Positions 46,846-58,906 of a DNA stretch of 64,000 nucleotides are shown one piece after another; the stretch's first letter is position 1, and every line of letters begins with the position of its first letter. The translations under genes were made by a program, and so were the position numbers. The stretch is taken from contig OZ316893.1 in NCBI GenBank assembly GCA_973895155.1, positions 7,502,001 through 7,566,000 on the forward strand. The letters run 5' to 3'. A model generated the notes under the pieces. It did no database searches. It was not told where the DNA came from and saw only the letters and a list, made by a program, of their open reading frames with translations. Source of the DNA: Marsupella aquatica (Eukaryota > Marchantiophyta).

Positions 46846-47957
46846 CTATTTTTCCTTCATAATCCCTTCTACTCGCTGCACCGGTGATTGTACTGGTGTC
46901 ATGTGCGCTTCCTCCTGCTCCTCTCTCTCCTCCTCAAACCGTTGTGATGATCCTCGTGCTTCAAGATCTACTTCTTCAAAAATCTCCTCCGAATCACTTA
47001 TGTGAGAATGCAAGAAAAAATGATGTTTTTTCAATTTCTTCAAAAAACTCAAAACTTATCACCGCCGCGTACCCCACAAGCCTAGCTCTCCAATGCTGAA
47101 AACCATAATCAAAACTGAACTCCGACGTAAAAGTTATTCACTTTTTGGTCGGGGTGGGTAAAACTTGGAATTCTCCCCCGTTTTGACCACCTCGGGGAAT
47201 AACCAAAAAGTGAACTAGTACCCGAGGTTGGAAATGCAATTCAATTTGTGCACCGCGTTGCCAACTTTGATGGCTAGCAACTTGCCGAAGACGAAGGAAA
47301 AAAGTTACCTTTCGGCGGACAGAATCTTTGACGGACGGCCGAAAACATGCTCTCTGTTTTTTGGGAATATTCCCACACAGAGCAGCAGGGCTCACAGGGG
47401 GCCGTTCCCCCTGTCCAAGCGGTTAAAGTGGAGGGCGGCAGGTCCCGGGAAGCGGCACAAATAACAGGAAGCCGGGGAGGAAAAAAAATGTAAAAAAACA
47501 GACTTAAAGGGGTGTAAAGCCACTTTCGAAAAAAAAAGGTATAAAGGCCGGGGGCATACAGGGACCGGGGAGGGCGTATGGCGGGGCGAGGATGGAGGGG
47601 TTGACAACCGGAAGTGGGTGGTCGGGGCAGGCTGCTGAAGCCGCGAAGCGGCTGAACACGGGCGAGGCAAGGCGCGCGGGGGGGGGGGGACGCGTAGTGG
47701 GCGGGGAGGGAAAAAACTCCGGGCGGCAGGCTGCGCTCCGGCCTGGTCACGGGCTACGGTGAGTAATGGCGAGGGGTGGCCAGGGGGTTGCTTGTGCGTA
47801 AAGGAGGGGGAGGAAGGGGTAACGAATGCGTGTGTATACACACACAAAGTGTGTCAACACCCCCCAAAAAATACAAAGGAAATAACTGGCAAAGAATCCA
47901 AATTGCACGTTATCACCGGCAAGGGGCCCGAAGAAATATTTCCTTGCAATGTGAGAG
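46846..47957. other. Sequence upstream of gag; GC-rich, no supported gene
   Basis: 46846-47050 is a polar, acidic open frame in continuity with gag and probably leader. 47140-47760 is GC-rich with long open frames on the minus strand (proline-rich, no domain), so it is not called as a gene. A G-run lies at 47680-47690. Confidence 0.4.
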
Positions 47958-49189
47958 AGAGAGAGAGAGAGAGAGATTTACATTTCCATATACATAGATA
48001 ACACCCTGCAATAGGTCTTATTGTTCACATGTTCGCTGTTCCATTGATTTGCAGTGCAACAACATGAGTATACAGATACATATGAACATAAGTTTACACC
48101 ATATAGATAGTTTAGTTATCAAGCCTTTAATAAAGATATTGACATAGGATTTCACCTGTCATCGATATCAAAGCATAAATTTCCTCTGTGACAGTGAAAG
48201 ATCACCCTTGCTTACAGGTTAGACTCCTTACGCTATTACCCAAGTGAAATTAGTCATTGGGCCTGTACTGGGTGACAGTATTACTCTAATGCTGTGTCCA
48301 CAGCATTGAGCATAGGCCATAATCTCTCTCCAGGAATAGACGGACGATATCTATTCACCCCTCCAGTGTCTTCGTTCAGCCCCCGCCACTGGAGTGAGAT
48401 CGTATTTCATTCATACGATTTCGTGTCCCATGTTTCTGTAGCAATGTCTAGACGGCTGCGGGGAGACATGGGCCGGAAAGAGGCGAGCCACCACAGCATT
48501 CTATTTATTCTAAATTGTCATTTGTTCATATAGAGGCAACATTCAGACATTCAAGTAATTTTTCACATTCAAACATTTTAGATATGCAGCTACGTGTCTA
48601 TGATGTAGCACCTGAACCGGTTGGGAGCTCATTGTGAGCACGAGTGACTGTTAGCTGGATGCTGTTGATTTAGTTGCTCACTGCACGTTCTCCTTCCAAC
48701 GCTCCGATCCTCTGCCCCTCATGAGCTGCTTGCCATTTGTGTTGTCTGCCAGTGTTGCACGATACTCATGCTGCCATGCCTTGCTATTTCTTTGGTGATT
48801 CCTTGTATCTCTGTAGAGTGCAGGAAGTGGGATATGGATATAGAATATTTTTGGCTATTCCTGTGGAAGGCAGCGCCGCTATGCTGGGTCATATTTTAGG
48901 GTAATCTTTTGAGATTGCCTTGTGCATAGATGGCCCAAATATTCTGTGGATAGATCAACGGTTGAGATGGTAGTCATAGTATAGCGGGAAGCTTTTTGTT
49001 TGGGCATTGGTTGTGGATATTATATGTGCATGGTATCCTATGCTGTATACATATATCATATATTTTAGGTATCTTGTCTTTTACAAGTGTCATGCAGCTT
49101 TGTCTCTTGTATGTCCTCGTTGTTGAGGAAAGGCATATTCATGTTAATGTTGATCCCAAGGCTGATCCTCTCCTCGTCAGCTTATTCTT
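47958..49189 (+). repeat. Tandem unit A (~1.23 kb) of a structured repeat
   Basis: Starts at a GAGAGA tract (47958), then CCCTGCAATAGGTC, a hairpin-rich core (48271-48480), and a downstream shared block GGCAGCGCCGCTATG...TGGCCCAAAT (about 48868-48950). It ends before a second TTTGAGAGAT tract. Unit B repeats the same order head to tail. No protein is encoded. Confidence 0.75.
48271..48480 (+). ncRNA. Candidate structured RNA core, copy A
   Basis: Five consecutive hairpins: GCTGTG/CACAGC (48291-48304); GAATAGA/TCTATTC (48334-48356); CTCCAGTG/CACTGGAG (48361-48394) with loop TCTTCGTTCAGCCCCCGC; ATCGTAT/ATACGAT (48399-48419); and CCCATGT/ACATGGG (48427-48472) enclosing CTGTAGC/GCTGCGG with the self-complementary GTCTAGAC in its loop. 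U-G pairs in the inner stem exist only on the plus strand, favouring that strand as the RNA. I do not recognise the family; hammerhead and HDV-type cores are absent. Confidence 0.55.
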
Positions 49190-50335
49190 TTGAGAGATAT
49201 TATATATAGATATCCATAGATATATTACATCCTGCATTAACGCAGGTCCTATTGTTCTCTATTGGCCATTCCTTGATTCAACATTCAATCATATGCAGAG
49301 TATCGATCATACATTCACACATACAGGTTTCGATACTGCGAACGTCTGTTAACCATGGAAGTAAGACATGCTTATTCTGTATAACTACTCTTATTTATAA
49401 ACTATCCATTTTCAAAACAACTAGATCTATAAAGCTGAGTATCTTTCGATGCTGAGCACTGCTTGGTGACAGTGGTACTCAAACGCTGTGTCCACAGCAT
49501 TGAGCATGGACCATATTCTTTTACCGGGAATGGACGGACTGTTTCCATTCACAATTCCAATGTCTTCGTTCAGCCCCCGCCATTGGATCGAGATTGTGCT
49601 TTAGTAGGCACAATTTCTAGTCCCATGTTTCTGCAGCGATGTCTAGACGGCTGCAGGGAGACATGGGCCGGAAAAAGTTGAGTCTCCCAAGCCTTGTTAT
49701 GTTCCTTTTTATTATTAACTCCAACATCACATTCATGCATACCAATACGTCGTGAATGGTATAGAAAAGAAGGAGCAACATCTGCTATAAAAAAGTGTGA
49801 GCTAGCTCCTGATTTGGTGGGTTGCCCATTGAGCCACGACAGGTTGTGTGTCACTGTGTTGCTTCAGCAATCCTTGATCCTTGGCCTGCGCTGCTGGTCC
49901 CACAATCTCCTTGCCAGTGCAGTGTGTCCTCTTACTCTGCCATGCATGTCAGCCTATGCTTCCCACAGGGTGTGTGCTTCTTCACCTATCGAGTGTTTTC
50001 AGAGAAATGTAAGCTCTGTGGCTGGATGGTTGGACTTGGTAGCGCCGCTATCTTGGCTTGCTTTTTAGGTCATGGGCTCTGGCATCTGGTTGTCTTGTGT
50101 GGCCCAGATGTATTGGGAATAAATCAATGGCTCTGGTGGCGGGATGATTATATCCTGGTTATTCTGGATTTTAATTTTAACTTTATCCCTGTATCAGGTG
50201 ACAGGGGGTATATATCCGTAGTGCATGTCATGGGACCTACCCAGATATGATGAGATCATGTTCTTGTCTTGGTGCCCACCTATCTTTAGCCATGGGAATC
50301 ATTAGTGGCTTATCATACTCTTTTCTTGAGAGAAA
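49190..50335 (+). repeat. Tandem unit B (~1.15 kb) of a structured repeat
   Basis: Same order as unit A: purine tract, CATCCTGCATTAACGCAGGT, hairpin core (49465-49675), then GGTAGCGCCGCTATCTTGG...TGGCCCAGAT (about 50038-50120). It ends at a third GAGAGAGA tract (50330-50350). Outside the core and the downstream block the units have diverged strongly, so the duplication is old. Confidence 0.75.
49465..49675 (+). ncRNA. Candidate structured RNA core, copy B
   Basis: The same five hairpins as copy A with changed but still paired stems: GAATGGA/TCCATTC, CCAATG/CATTGG, ATTGTGC/GCACAAT and CTGCAGC/GCTGCAG. The 18-base loop TCTTCGTTCAGCCCCCGC and the ATGTCTAGACG loop are unchanged. Invariant loops with co-varying stems are the expected pattern for a selected RNA. 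Confidence 0.55.
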
Positions 50336-50569
50336 GAGAGAGAGAGAGAGTATTTTTTGAACAAAAACTTGCCCCGTAAGAAATCCAAAAATGCTTGTGG
50401 AAATCAAAGGAAAAAAGCACTCACCTTGTAACGTTCGGATTATGGTGAGAAATCAGAAACCGATGTTGGTGGGTTGGAAAGATTTGCGCACCCGCACCGT
50501 TTGCTGGTCAATCAGTGGCAAAAACTCAGAACTCCTTCCTCCCGTGGGCAAAATTGTCAATCTTGGACT

Positions 50570-50871
50570 CATCCAACGCGCAAGTAGTCGACACAAGAGA
50601 TACGTGGTTCACCTCCTCGAGGCTACGTCCATGGGAACACACAAGAAAGCTTTATTGAACTCTAAGCCCGTCGGCCATACCAAGTCTCCACAGTGTAAGC
50701 TCTCCTCATCTCTCAAGTGACTCCATAACAATGAGCCTAAGTTCCACTTATCCAAGCAAACACCGCTTGGCATATAGTGTGCATCCTAGTTAACCTAACC
50801 ACATCTCCGACTATAGTTAGCCTAACTATGGTTACATGTCGTAACCCTAGACCTTGAGTAAATACCTAACA
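50570..50871 (-). repeat. Right (5') terminal repeat of the Copia element
   Basis: Pairs with 41561-41862. On the minus strand it begins TGTTAGGTATTTACTCAAGG, a proper TG start, and is flanked on the right by GGTAC. Confidence 0.75.
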
Positions 50872-52429
50872 GGTACCCCTTGTTATTGTTTTTTGATCTA
50901 TAAAAATTTCCCTTGTTACTTTAAAAAATGATACGTTTGACAATACTTTCAATCCTTTAGACTATTATAAAATATTAATTTGAAGGATTATAATTATGCT
51001 TCTTTAGTTACATATTTCTTCAAATCAAAGAAAACCTTCACATGTCCCATCGAACAAAATGCTAGCTTGTAGCCCAATGTGCTACATTTTATTAATCATA
51101 CTCTTTGAGAAGGAAGAATATCTTTCAATATATACATATTTTACAATATGCATTAATGACAAGAAGATCATTTTCTATATGCCTATTTGGCAACACCATA
51201 TCAAGTACATGTTGACAGTTGGGCCACTAATATGATGACGCGTGTCACTACCTATTAGAGCCCCCCTTCCAAAATTCTAATCCCGACCAAAATTCAATAC
51301 ATTACATTACTTACATGTCATGTTTACCATAAAAATGCGGGTTGCATACTCGGGGGGGGGGTCACTATATGGAGGGCCATACATCGCATGCAACGTTTTA
51401 GGGTTTGACCCCCTAACTTATAAGTGAAAAATATTTTTTGCAAAGTCCTTTCTTTCTTTAAATTTTGTCATTTTTTATTAAAAAACCCCTAAAAACTTTA
51501 AAGAAAGTATTTTTTGCAATTAAATAGGCCTATGTGTTCTTTAAAGTCGACCAGTCAATAAAACATGCCCTATGTGTTCTTCCACTAAACTTTGGAAGTC
51601 TTTTGCCACACCCATTTAAATGGGCCTATACTTCGTCGCACGTGATGTGCCACTTCCGTGGAAGTGACCCCCCCGAGGTTGCATAGTTGTAACTGATTTC
51701 TAAAAATTACCTCAAAATGACCCTTAAATTGTTCTCACATCCGACCCGTATTACCTAAGAGTGGGGGCCCAGGGGGTGAAGATCGCACTACAACAGGAAT
51801 CTGTTCCACATGTTCACCAAGACAAGTCCAGAATATGACAATCAAACCATAATTCGAGGAAGGAGAAGTTTTCCTAATTGCAATACCCAAGCAAATTGTA
51901 TTACCTCTTGATGGTTTAATGGTTTTGATGGTTTAATACATAATTATTTCAACGTCTTCCCCGGTCCGACAGGTCGTCCCTCCCCCTATGATGATGATCG
52001 TCTCTGCGTCCCCGGGGTCCTCACTTATTTGCTTCTGACCCATCACGCGCGAACAAGTATAGGGTTTTTTAATTCAAATTTGCGGAATACTTAAGAAGTT
52101 TTGTTGAAGAACTTTAGGGGTTCAATAATAAATCCCACAACTTAGAAGTACACTAGGGGTGCTTAAATACACACTTCTTAAACTTAAGTTGTGTGTTTAA
52201 GATAGGGCATGTAAGTCTTGGACATACACAAGGGACACGCATCTATTTTCTATTGGTCCATGTGGCACTCTCTCATGGGCTTTAGAGTTTAGGGTCAACA
52301 TGGGGGGTTTTTGACGGAAGGATTTGAATTGTGTGTATGGGCGGGAGCTGCACGTTGAGGGGAAGGGCGAAGGGTAGTGGCAGGCCGTATGTGGCCATCA
52401 TTTTCCCAAGTTAATTGCGCATTGTAGCT
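50872..52429. other. No gene seen; AT-rich noncoding DNA
   Basis: Contains homopolymer-rich sequence, a G-run at about 51350-51360 and no open frame with a recognisable domain. Nothing else can be supported. Confidence 0.5.
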
Positions 52430-53100
52430 GTCATGGCCATGGGCTATCCATCAATTTGACAGGCCATCTGTTGGTTTTGGTTTGTCCCAATTGTTTAGTG
52501 CAAATGTGTGCACAATGAAATGTGTTTCTCAAAAGAAAAATGTGCAGGTTGAGACGGGGTCGGGGCTGGGCACTACCACAAACGTTTTTGAGAGGAATGC
52601 ACACAGATTGGGTGTTGCGGCTGTGATTGAGACCTTGGGCAATGTGTGCAATGGAGTGAGATCGGGGGGCGCTGCTGCTGTGATGGAGTGAGGTTGGGGT
52701 ACGCTGAGTGAGGCTAGGTCGGGGTGCGCTGCAGCTGCTACGATTGTTGATTGAAGGTTGGGTGATCAGGGTGAGGTGGGGGTGTGCTACTGCATTGCTG
52801 GCTGTGCTCGAGTGAAGGCCAAGTGAAGATCGAGTGAGTTTCTGCTGCTGTGATTGAGTCAAGGTGGGGTGATACAAGCTGCGCTGTGTTTCTGGCTGCA
52901 AACAAGTTCATAGAAGGTGTGGTCGAGTGGTTTGTTGGTGCTGTGATTGAGCGGAGGTGGGCTGATTTGAGCTGCAATGCGCTGACACTGGCTGCGATTG
53001 ATGTTTGAGCGCAAGTAAGCTGCCTGATCAAGCTCTGCTCTAGGCTCGACTGGGTGACTGTGTTGTGTCATGCTTTGACTACATCTGGTGGAGTTCTCAC
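52430..53100. repeat. Degenerate GA/GT-rich short repeats
   Basis: Variants of CTGCTGTGATTGAG and GGTGGGGTG recur irregularly from about 52610 to 53000 (for example 52676, 52848, 52938, 52990). The minus-strand open frames are serine/histidine-rich by-products of this composition. Confidence 0.45.
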
Positions 53101-54952
53101 TCACTTTCCTGCTACTTTGATTTGATCCTTAGACTACACTCTAGTCGATGCTTGGTTTCTTTGCTAGATAGTGCTGTAATCTCTGTGTCTCGTTTGCTCT
53201 TGAGTTCCTGAGCGACTTTGCTTGTAGGGAGCCCTACGTATTGTTAGCTTGTTCCTTAGTCTTCTTTTGTTTACAAGCCAGCTATTTTGATTCAACTATT
53301 CTAGTGATTTTGGCATGGCCAAAGGAGGACTGGCCTGAATGCCCACGATAAGTATTATAGCTTAGGGTGGGTGTAAAGTTCTTCTTCCACCCTCTGGACT
53401 ACTGTATGGGGATTCTATTTGCACATAGTTCTTTTTGCATGGGACTGACTATATCATTCTTCCCAGAGTTGCTTTTGACTGTGAATAGCTCATCATTCAT
53501 AGAACAGTCAAGTTAAGCAAGACAATGCAGTGTTTAGAGCTCTCAAATAATCCATGATATATGTACCTCCCCCTCTTTTGCAAGCAGATTTTGTCTGCGG
53601 ACCTGCTTGCAAGGATTGATTGATGGCTTAACACTCTAGATATTCAAGTGAAAAGAAATAGTATTTTTTTTCATGCTCAACTATGCAATATACAACTGAA
53701 TTAGATTAGACAACTGAAGGAAGAATCTAATAAGGATTAGATTAGTTGCTGAGTATAAGTCGAGAAACAAAAGCTTTCATTCACATTCAGTTGGCACTAT
53801 GTTGTGCAGCTTGTTCAGAAGAGGACAGTGCTTCTTGTCTAGGATCTCTGTAAGTTTAGAACCTGGAACCAATTCTTGCCAAGGTACGTTAAGTTGTGGC
53901 TCTTGTGTTGACAATATTATTTCTTGGTTTATGCTCAGTTCTCCATGACTCTGCAATTGAGGATTTTGTGCAATTGGTACAAAGTACTGGCCTGGGAGGT
54001 ACAAATCCTCCACCAGCTTCCCACCTCCCATTTCATTTCATTTCATTTCCTTTTTCCAGGTTTTTTTTGTGTCTCCTCCTTGTTTTAATTCCTTCCCATT
54101 TGTTTATTGCACTGCAAATTTGTAACCACTGCAAAAAGAACAAGAGTGCTTATTATACTTGTTAATTGTTTCATCATTCAAAATTTCATTGCAATTTATG
54201 GCCATTGCTTTATTTCTATTTCATTGTCCATCATTCATTCATTGTCATTTCATCATACTGTGAGTGTCATTTCATGAATGGGTCATGGTGATTTCATTGT
54301 TGAAAAATGATGCTCCAATCATAGGTCATGAATGATGAGATGATAGTTTGTAGTTGATACATTTCGGGGGTCAAGGAACCATGTCCAAAATTTTTCATGC
54401 TAGTGACCTACCTGCAAGTCATCCATTGCAAATAAACCTTCAACTCGACGAAGTGTGTGGATGGGGTGTAGTGGTGGGAGTATTGATTATCTCCTCAGCC
54501 CTGGTTGCCCACTTTGGGTTTTGGTTGATACTCTCTCCCTCCTGGTTTGGGTCCTGTCGGATCCCTGGGTATTGTCCCCTTGTGACTGCCCTACATAGAA
54601 ATGCATGCTCCAAAGCAAGACATTTATCCTCTCTTGGATGGGCTTGCTTTCTGTTTCCAAGGCAAAAAAAACTCAATGAACCGATCACATTGTTCAACAA
54701 GAGTACTGCCATGCAAATTTGGAACGTCACTCGATCCAATCCATCCATTTAATATTGGGACCTGCAATCAAACCTACAAAATAGGCGACAGATGCTGAGA
54801 CTCAACAAAAGAACAAAAGACACACTTCTTCTTTGCCAGACAACTCAAAAGACAGACACAAAGAACGGTTGACCACAAATCATCACGATATATGGGCAGC
54901 TCTTCTTTAGTTAAATGTAAGTGTTAGAGACGGCTGGCTATTGGAATGGATT
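53101..54952. other. No gene seen
   Basis: Noncoding. A CATTT microsatellite lies at about 54029-54050 and other ATTTCATT-rich sequence continues to 54300. Confidence 0.5.
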
Positions 54953-54989
54953 TCATTTTGTTTTCTTGGGGCGGTATTTAGTGTTACCT

Positions 54990-55174
54990 AACTCTAAGGT
55001 ACAGGTCAACAGAATGCCGATGCCTCCAAATGCACACCATGCCTCCTCTACTGCTTTGTGTACAGCTTGGCCCCCTCTTGTAGCATCTAACTCTACCACC
55101 TTCGCAGTGTCAGCACCATAGTCTCTGTTTCCGGGCATTCCAGGCTCTGCGTCTGCTGCAATTTTACCGAGCAC
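54990..55174 (-). pseudogene. Fragment resembling a short-chain dehydrogenase/reductase
   Basis: On the minus strand, about 55105-55000 encodes KVVELDATRGGQAVHKAV followed by EEAWCAFGGIGILLTC. This matches the beta4-alpha4 region of plant SDR enzymes (VELDV...AV.KAVEEAW..FG.ID.L.N.AG), with the NAG motif already altered. No Rossmann glycine motif or YxxxK follows, so only a piece of a gene is present. Confidence 0.5.
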
Positions 55175-55712
55175 CCATAACCATTAAAAATGCCTCAGAA
55201 GATGTTGTGAAACGGAATCCTCACTCCAATTTTTCAACACGAGTGAATGAACAGATATCGCCATTCCAGCTGCCAGTCCTCATGGCTTGAGAACACAAGT
55301 AAAGGGTGTAGAACTTCCATCCAAGTCCACTTTAACGAGAATTACTAAGCACAGAAGACCGGCTGAACAATTTTTAGGGAGGCTCTCATTGCTCATAAGA
55401 ACTCATCAAAAGACAACCCCAAGATTGATCTCAAGGAAATCACGGTGGAAGTCGCGAGTTCTCATAAAGAATACGAATAGCAACGATGGGCCACTTCTAA
55501 ACCTTAGAAACAAGGGAGCTCACCAGATTTGAGTGCATGCTTGTTCCACTCGAGCGAGGGGCCACCCAAGCCGCACGACTCGGCAACTATGGTTCACAAA
55601 TTCAACAGCTAGGCAAATTCCCCCGGATTCCTTAGTCCCAACAGTGGATCAAGGCTAGCGGTAAGACAAACTCCGAATCGATCAGAAAATGCTTATCGAC
55701 ATGTTTCTTTAT

Positions 55713-55826
55713 GTACCTGATCCACGTAGAGCTCCTAAACTTATCACCAAGCAAAGCGACACTGCAATGATGCTTTATTCATCTGGTACTACAGGACATC
55801 TGCACCGCATGGCACTTACTTGTTAA
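55713..55826 (+). pseudogene. Fragment resembling a 4CL-type acyl-CoA synthetase
   Basis: The plus-strand frame reads PDPRRAPKLITKQSDTAMML and then YSSGTTG, the AMP-binding P-loop (box I, SSGTTG-x-KGV) of the adenylate-forming family, then degenerates (HLHRMALTC) to a stop at 55824. Upstream and downstream exons are absent. It lies 0.6 kb from the SDR-like piece and on the opposite strand, suggesting captured or shuffled gene fragments. Confidence 0.55.
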
Positions 55827-58800
55827 GCGATTGTCAAGGTCAATCCCAAAATTCAAATTCTTGAATAGAGGAGGACCGCCGGGATGTTCGGATGAAGCAT
55901 CACTGCAATTGTCACAAAAGAACTATTCAGGAGATAGGTTCTTGAGCAAAATGCACCACCATTGCGACAACAAAAAGATAAATAAGCTGCACTTAGAACG
56001 TTCCCTCAACAGAATTTGGACAATCCATAGCTGCAAGTTAAGAAACCTCGCTGACCTGAAACTGATGATTGGTGCGGCAGGCTTCTCCTCTGGTGTAGAA
56101 AACTCAAATTTGTAGCGGGAGATAAGTGTTCCCTTGCCAAATGAGAATTTATTTCCCAAGGAGCACCATCTTGCCCACTTAAGATTTATACCCAATCAAA
56201 AGACAAGCCTTTGCTGTTCAAAACGCAGCCAATCATTCAAGCTGTTCCTAAGAAAATATGAATGTAGGAATTCTGCTCCTTCAGTCCGTAAATGTGGGAT
56301 GTACTCGAATCATACTCAAATCAGACTAGAGAAGTGATGTTGACTCTGCTTCCCTATGTCAGGGTGAGCCAATTACCCACATTTGGAAGAGCACGGTTTG
56401 ATCATGGAAATTTTTCCAGACTCACACTAATTGTTAGAGACGGGTAAGGGAGCACATTGCACTGAACTTATAGAAAACATATCGGAACAGGATCTCTCAC
56501 TTGCCGATTGAGATTGATTGTTTCTATGGCATCGTTTAGAGAAGTAATAGTAACCCGCTGGAGTGTAGTGACTCAGCCTCAACCAACCAGGCTAAAGACT
56601 TCAGTTGGCGTAAACGTTACATGTGGCCCCACTGATGTTTCAGAAGTCCGTGCTTCATGACGGTCAAACATACGATCGCTGGACACCTTCCTAATTAGCT
56701 TAAGGAGTCAAACTTGTGAAACCAGGAGCTACAAATTGAACATTGTTTGAACTGCAATTACAATTCATATAAGTATCACCGAAAGAATTGGAGGGCCAGC
56801 CATGATATCTAAGCAAACATTTTTCACTTCGTAACTTAAAACTTCATGCCCTAAACTATGAGGAAGGGAGAACAGAAATGAGAAAGAGATGACAACCGCC
56901 TGAAGCTGAGCATACCATTCGTGCCCCGGTCTCATCTTCAACACAACCGGAGTCAACCAGAAGAGAGCCCACTGCTTCAAATGCACCCTCCCTCTTCCAT
57001 CCGAATTCAAATTCTTCATCCTTGAGCACGTATGAGTATGGTGCAACGAATCAACTCTTATCAGCGACACAAGCAACTGATTTGACAAAAACATTTTACT
57101 TTGTATTGTAAGTAGGTAGTGTAGTCGTTGCTGTCCCCAGCGCTGAGATCTGCGGTTAATTTTAATGAACTCTGACTTTGCAAACCGTAACTTTTGTCCA
57201 TATTTAGTGTGTGCCTTGCTTGAATTTTACTTGCAGTGCGGATAACAAATTGCATGTTCTTCATCGTAGTGTTTCGTAAGTTATCGAGTCCACATATACC
57301 TTAAAATAAAGTTCCGATTGGGTTGACCTGCGTAACGTTCGTGATACGCGATGTTATCCCCTCGAATAACTTCCTCAGATTTGTAAACGAGACTTCATTA
57401 GTTAGCCAGATTCTATGAACCCATAGCCCAGTACAGACGGTTTTTGGCGCCTTTACCACAATTTACAAAGCGCAGTCTTCGAGTGCAAGGTACGAACATT
57501 TGCCCATTTGTCCTGTATGCTGTTCATTCTTTGCCCTTGGAAATCAAGACGTTATCGCCGCGGCTGTAGCAGCGTCCAATCGCCTATATGAATGTGTACT
57601 AGAAGATGCAAGAGCATGTTCTTAAGGTGGCTCTATTTTTCAGAGGAGCGACTGTAGATGAGGCTATTGTTTATGAATACAGGCTTCTTTTGGAAATTCG
57701 AAGCAGTTCTGCAACGAATAGGGTGAGGATTCTCGGAGTGCGAGTTATTTTCGGCTTTTTGGCTCACGCTGAAAGAGATTCTACTCTTGTTGTGATTAAC
57801 AGTGATCATTACAAATAGCTAGAGATTACAAATCTCGTTACAAATCCAACTTGACCAGACTTACTATTCCTTCATCGTATATATAAAAATTCTGTTAGAA
57901 ATCGCAGAAGACATGTAGCAAAAGTAAAAATCAAATGATTGAAACTTCCAATCGGAATTACCTCAACGACTTCCGTCACTGATACAACTGTCTCTGCATT
58001 CCAACGGTCCTCTCAAGACCTACACAAAAGCAATCCCTGAAAGATCCATCGACGAGTCACGAGCAGCAGAAGTAAGTGGATAGAAAGCACAATAGGAGCC
58101 TAAATTATTTTATTCATCGACGATCAGCAGAAGTAAGTGGATTGAAAGCACAACAGCAGGATGAACTCGAAGTCAAATGTCTGCTGACAGCCCAACAACA
58201 GCCAGCAGGGTGAACTTGAAATCAAATGTCTGCTGGAAGCACAACGTACGACAGAGAGGGACGAACTCAAAATCAAATATCTCCTTTGCTTGCACCTGCA
58301 TTCGATCTGTTCTCAGCCAGGATCGACCAAACCGATGTCCAGCAAAACTCGTTGGCGATCCCTAAGCTCCATGAACAGGGGGAGCAAACAAGCAGATCGC
58401 TTCCATAATCAGAATTTCCATCTAATCGTCGGAGATTCGGTGCTCCTTCTTCCTGGTCGTCGACCTGCAGAGTCTTCAAGGTGACTGAAAAACAAACACA
58501 CTCGCGCAGACGATCTCTGTCTACCCGCAAGTTCCCTCCCGGCCTCTTGGAAAAATTAAAAAATGCACGGGAGCGCGAGAACAGACGCCCGATCAAAAAG
58601 ATGAATTAATCGACTTCACATTGACATATATGAAAGCACCGTCTGCTCTCTATTATCCGCATAAAGCAGCCCGAGTCATTGAATGTTTTCAGCACAGCCG
58701 AAGTGGAGTTTTGGGCCCTAAGGGATCACTCGAAACTCAGCTCTCTCCTCTACTGTAGTCATACCGGTCAATCGGTTTGCATTCCAATAAAATCTCCCTC

Positions 58801-58906
58801 ATCTCTGTCCCATGCTTACCCTTGCCGAGGCCTCCTAACTACAGTAGATGCACCAGACTACCTTTTACGATTTAATGCGCTGTGTGTGTTCAAAAGCGTC
58901 ACGTAG
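55827..58906. other. No intact gene recognised
   Basis: Several short open frames (for example minus 57094-56765 and plus 57606-57818) show no known domain. A small direct repeat CAGCAGAAGTAAGTGGAT..GAAAGCACAA occurs at about 58064 and 58124, with related AGCACAAC words to 58245. 58500-58900 is just downstream of the next gene. Confidence 0.4.

Larger units (their letters stand above)
41561..50871 (-). mobile_element. Decayed Copia-type retroelement with 302-bp terminal repeats
   Basis: Terminal direct repeats at 41561-41862 and 50570-50871 bracket a minus-strand gag-pol remnant. The interior is 8.7 kb, longer than usual for Copia, because of a 638-bp MITE in pol and about 3.5 kb of unrelated repeats between gag and the right repeat. 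No tRNA-Met primer site was found next to the right repeat, and flanking duplications are unclear (GGTAC on the right, GGTAA near 41545 on the left). Confidence 0.65.

Noticed and set aside
47140-47850. Long minus-strand open frames in GC-rich DNA (up to 158 codons)
   Set aside because: Overlapping open frames in several phases, proline/serine-rich by composition, no domain.
48271-49675. Hammerhead, twister or HDV-like ribozyme in the tandem hairpin units
   Set aside because: I found no CUGANGA/GAAA pair and no matching pseudoknot layout on either strand by eye; left as an unnamed structured RNA.
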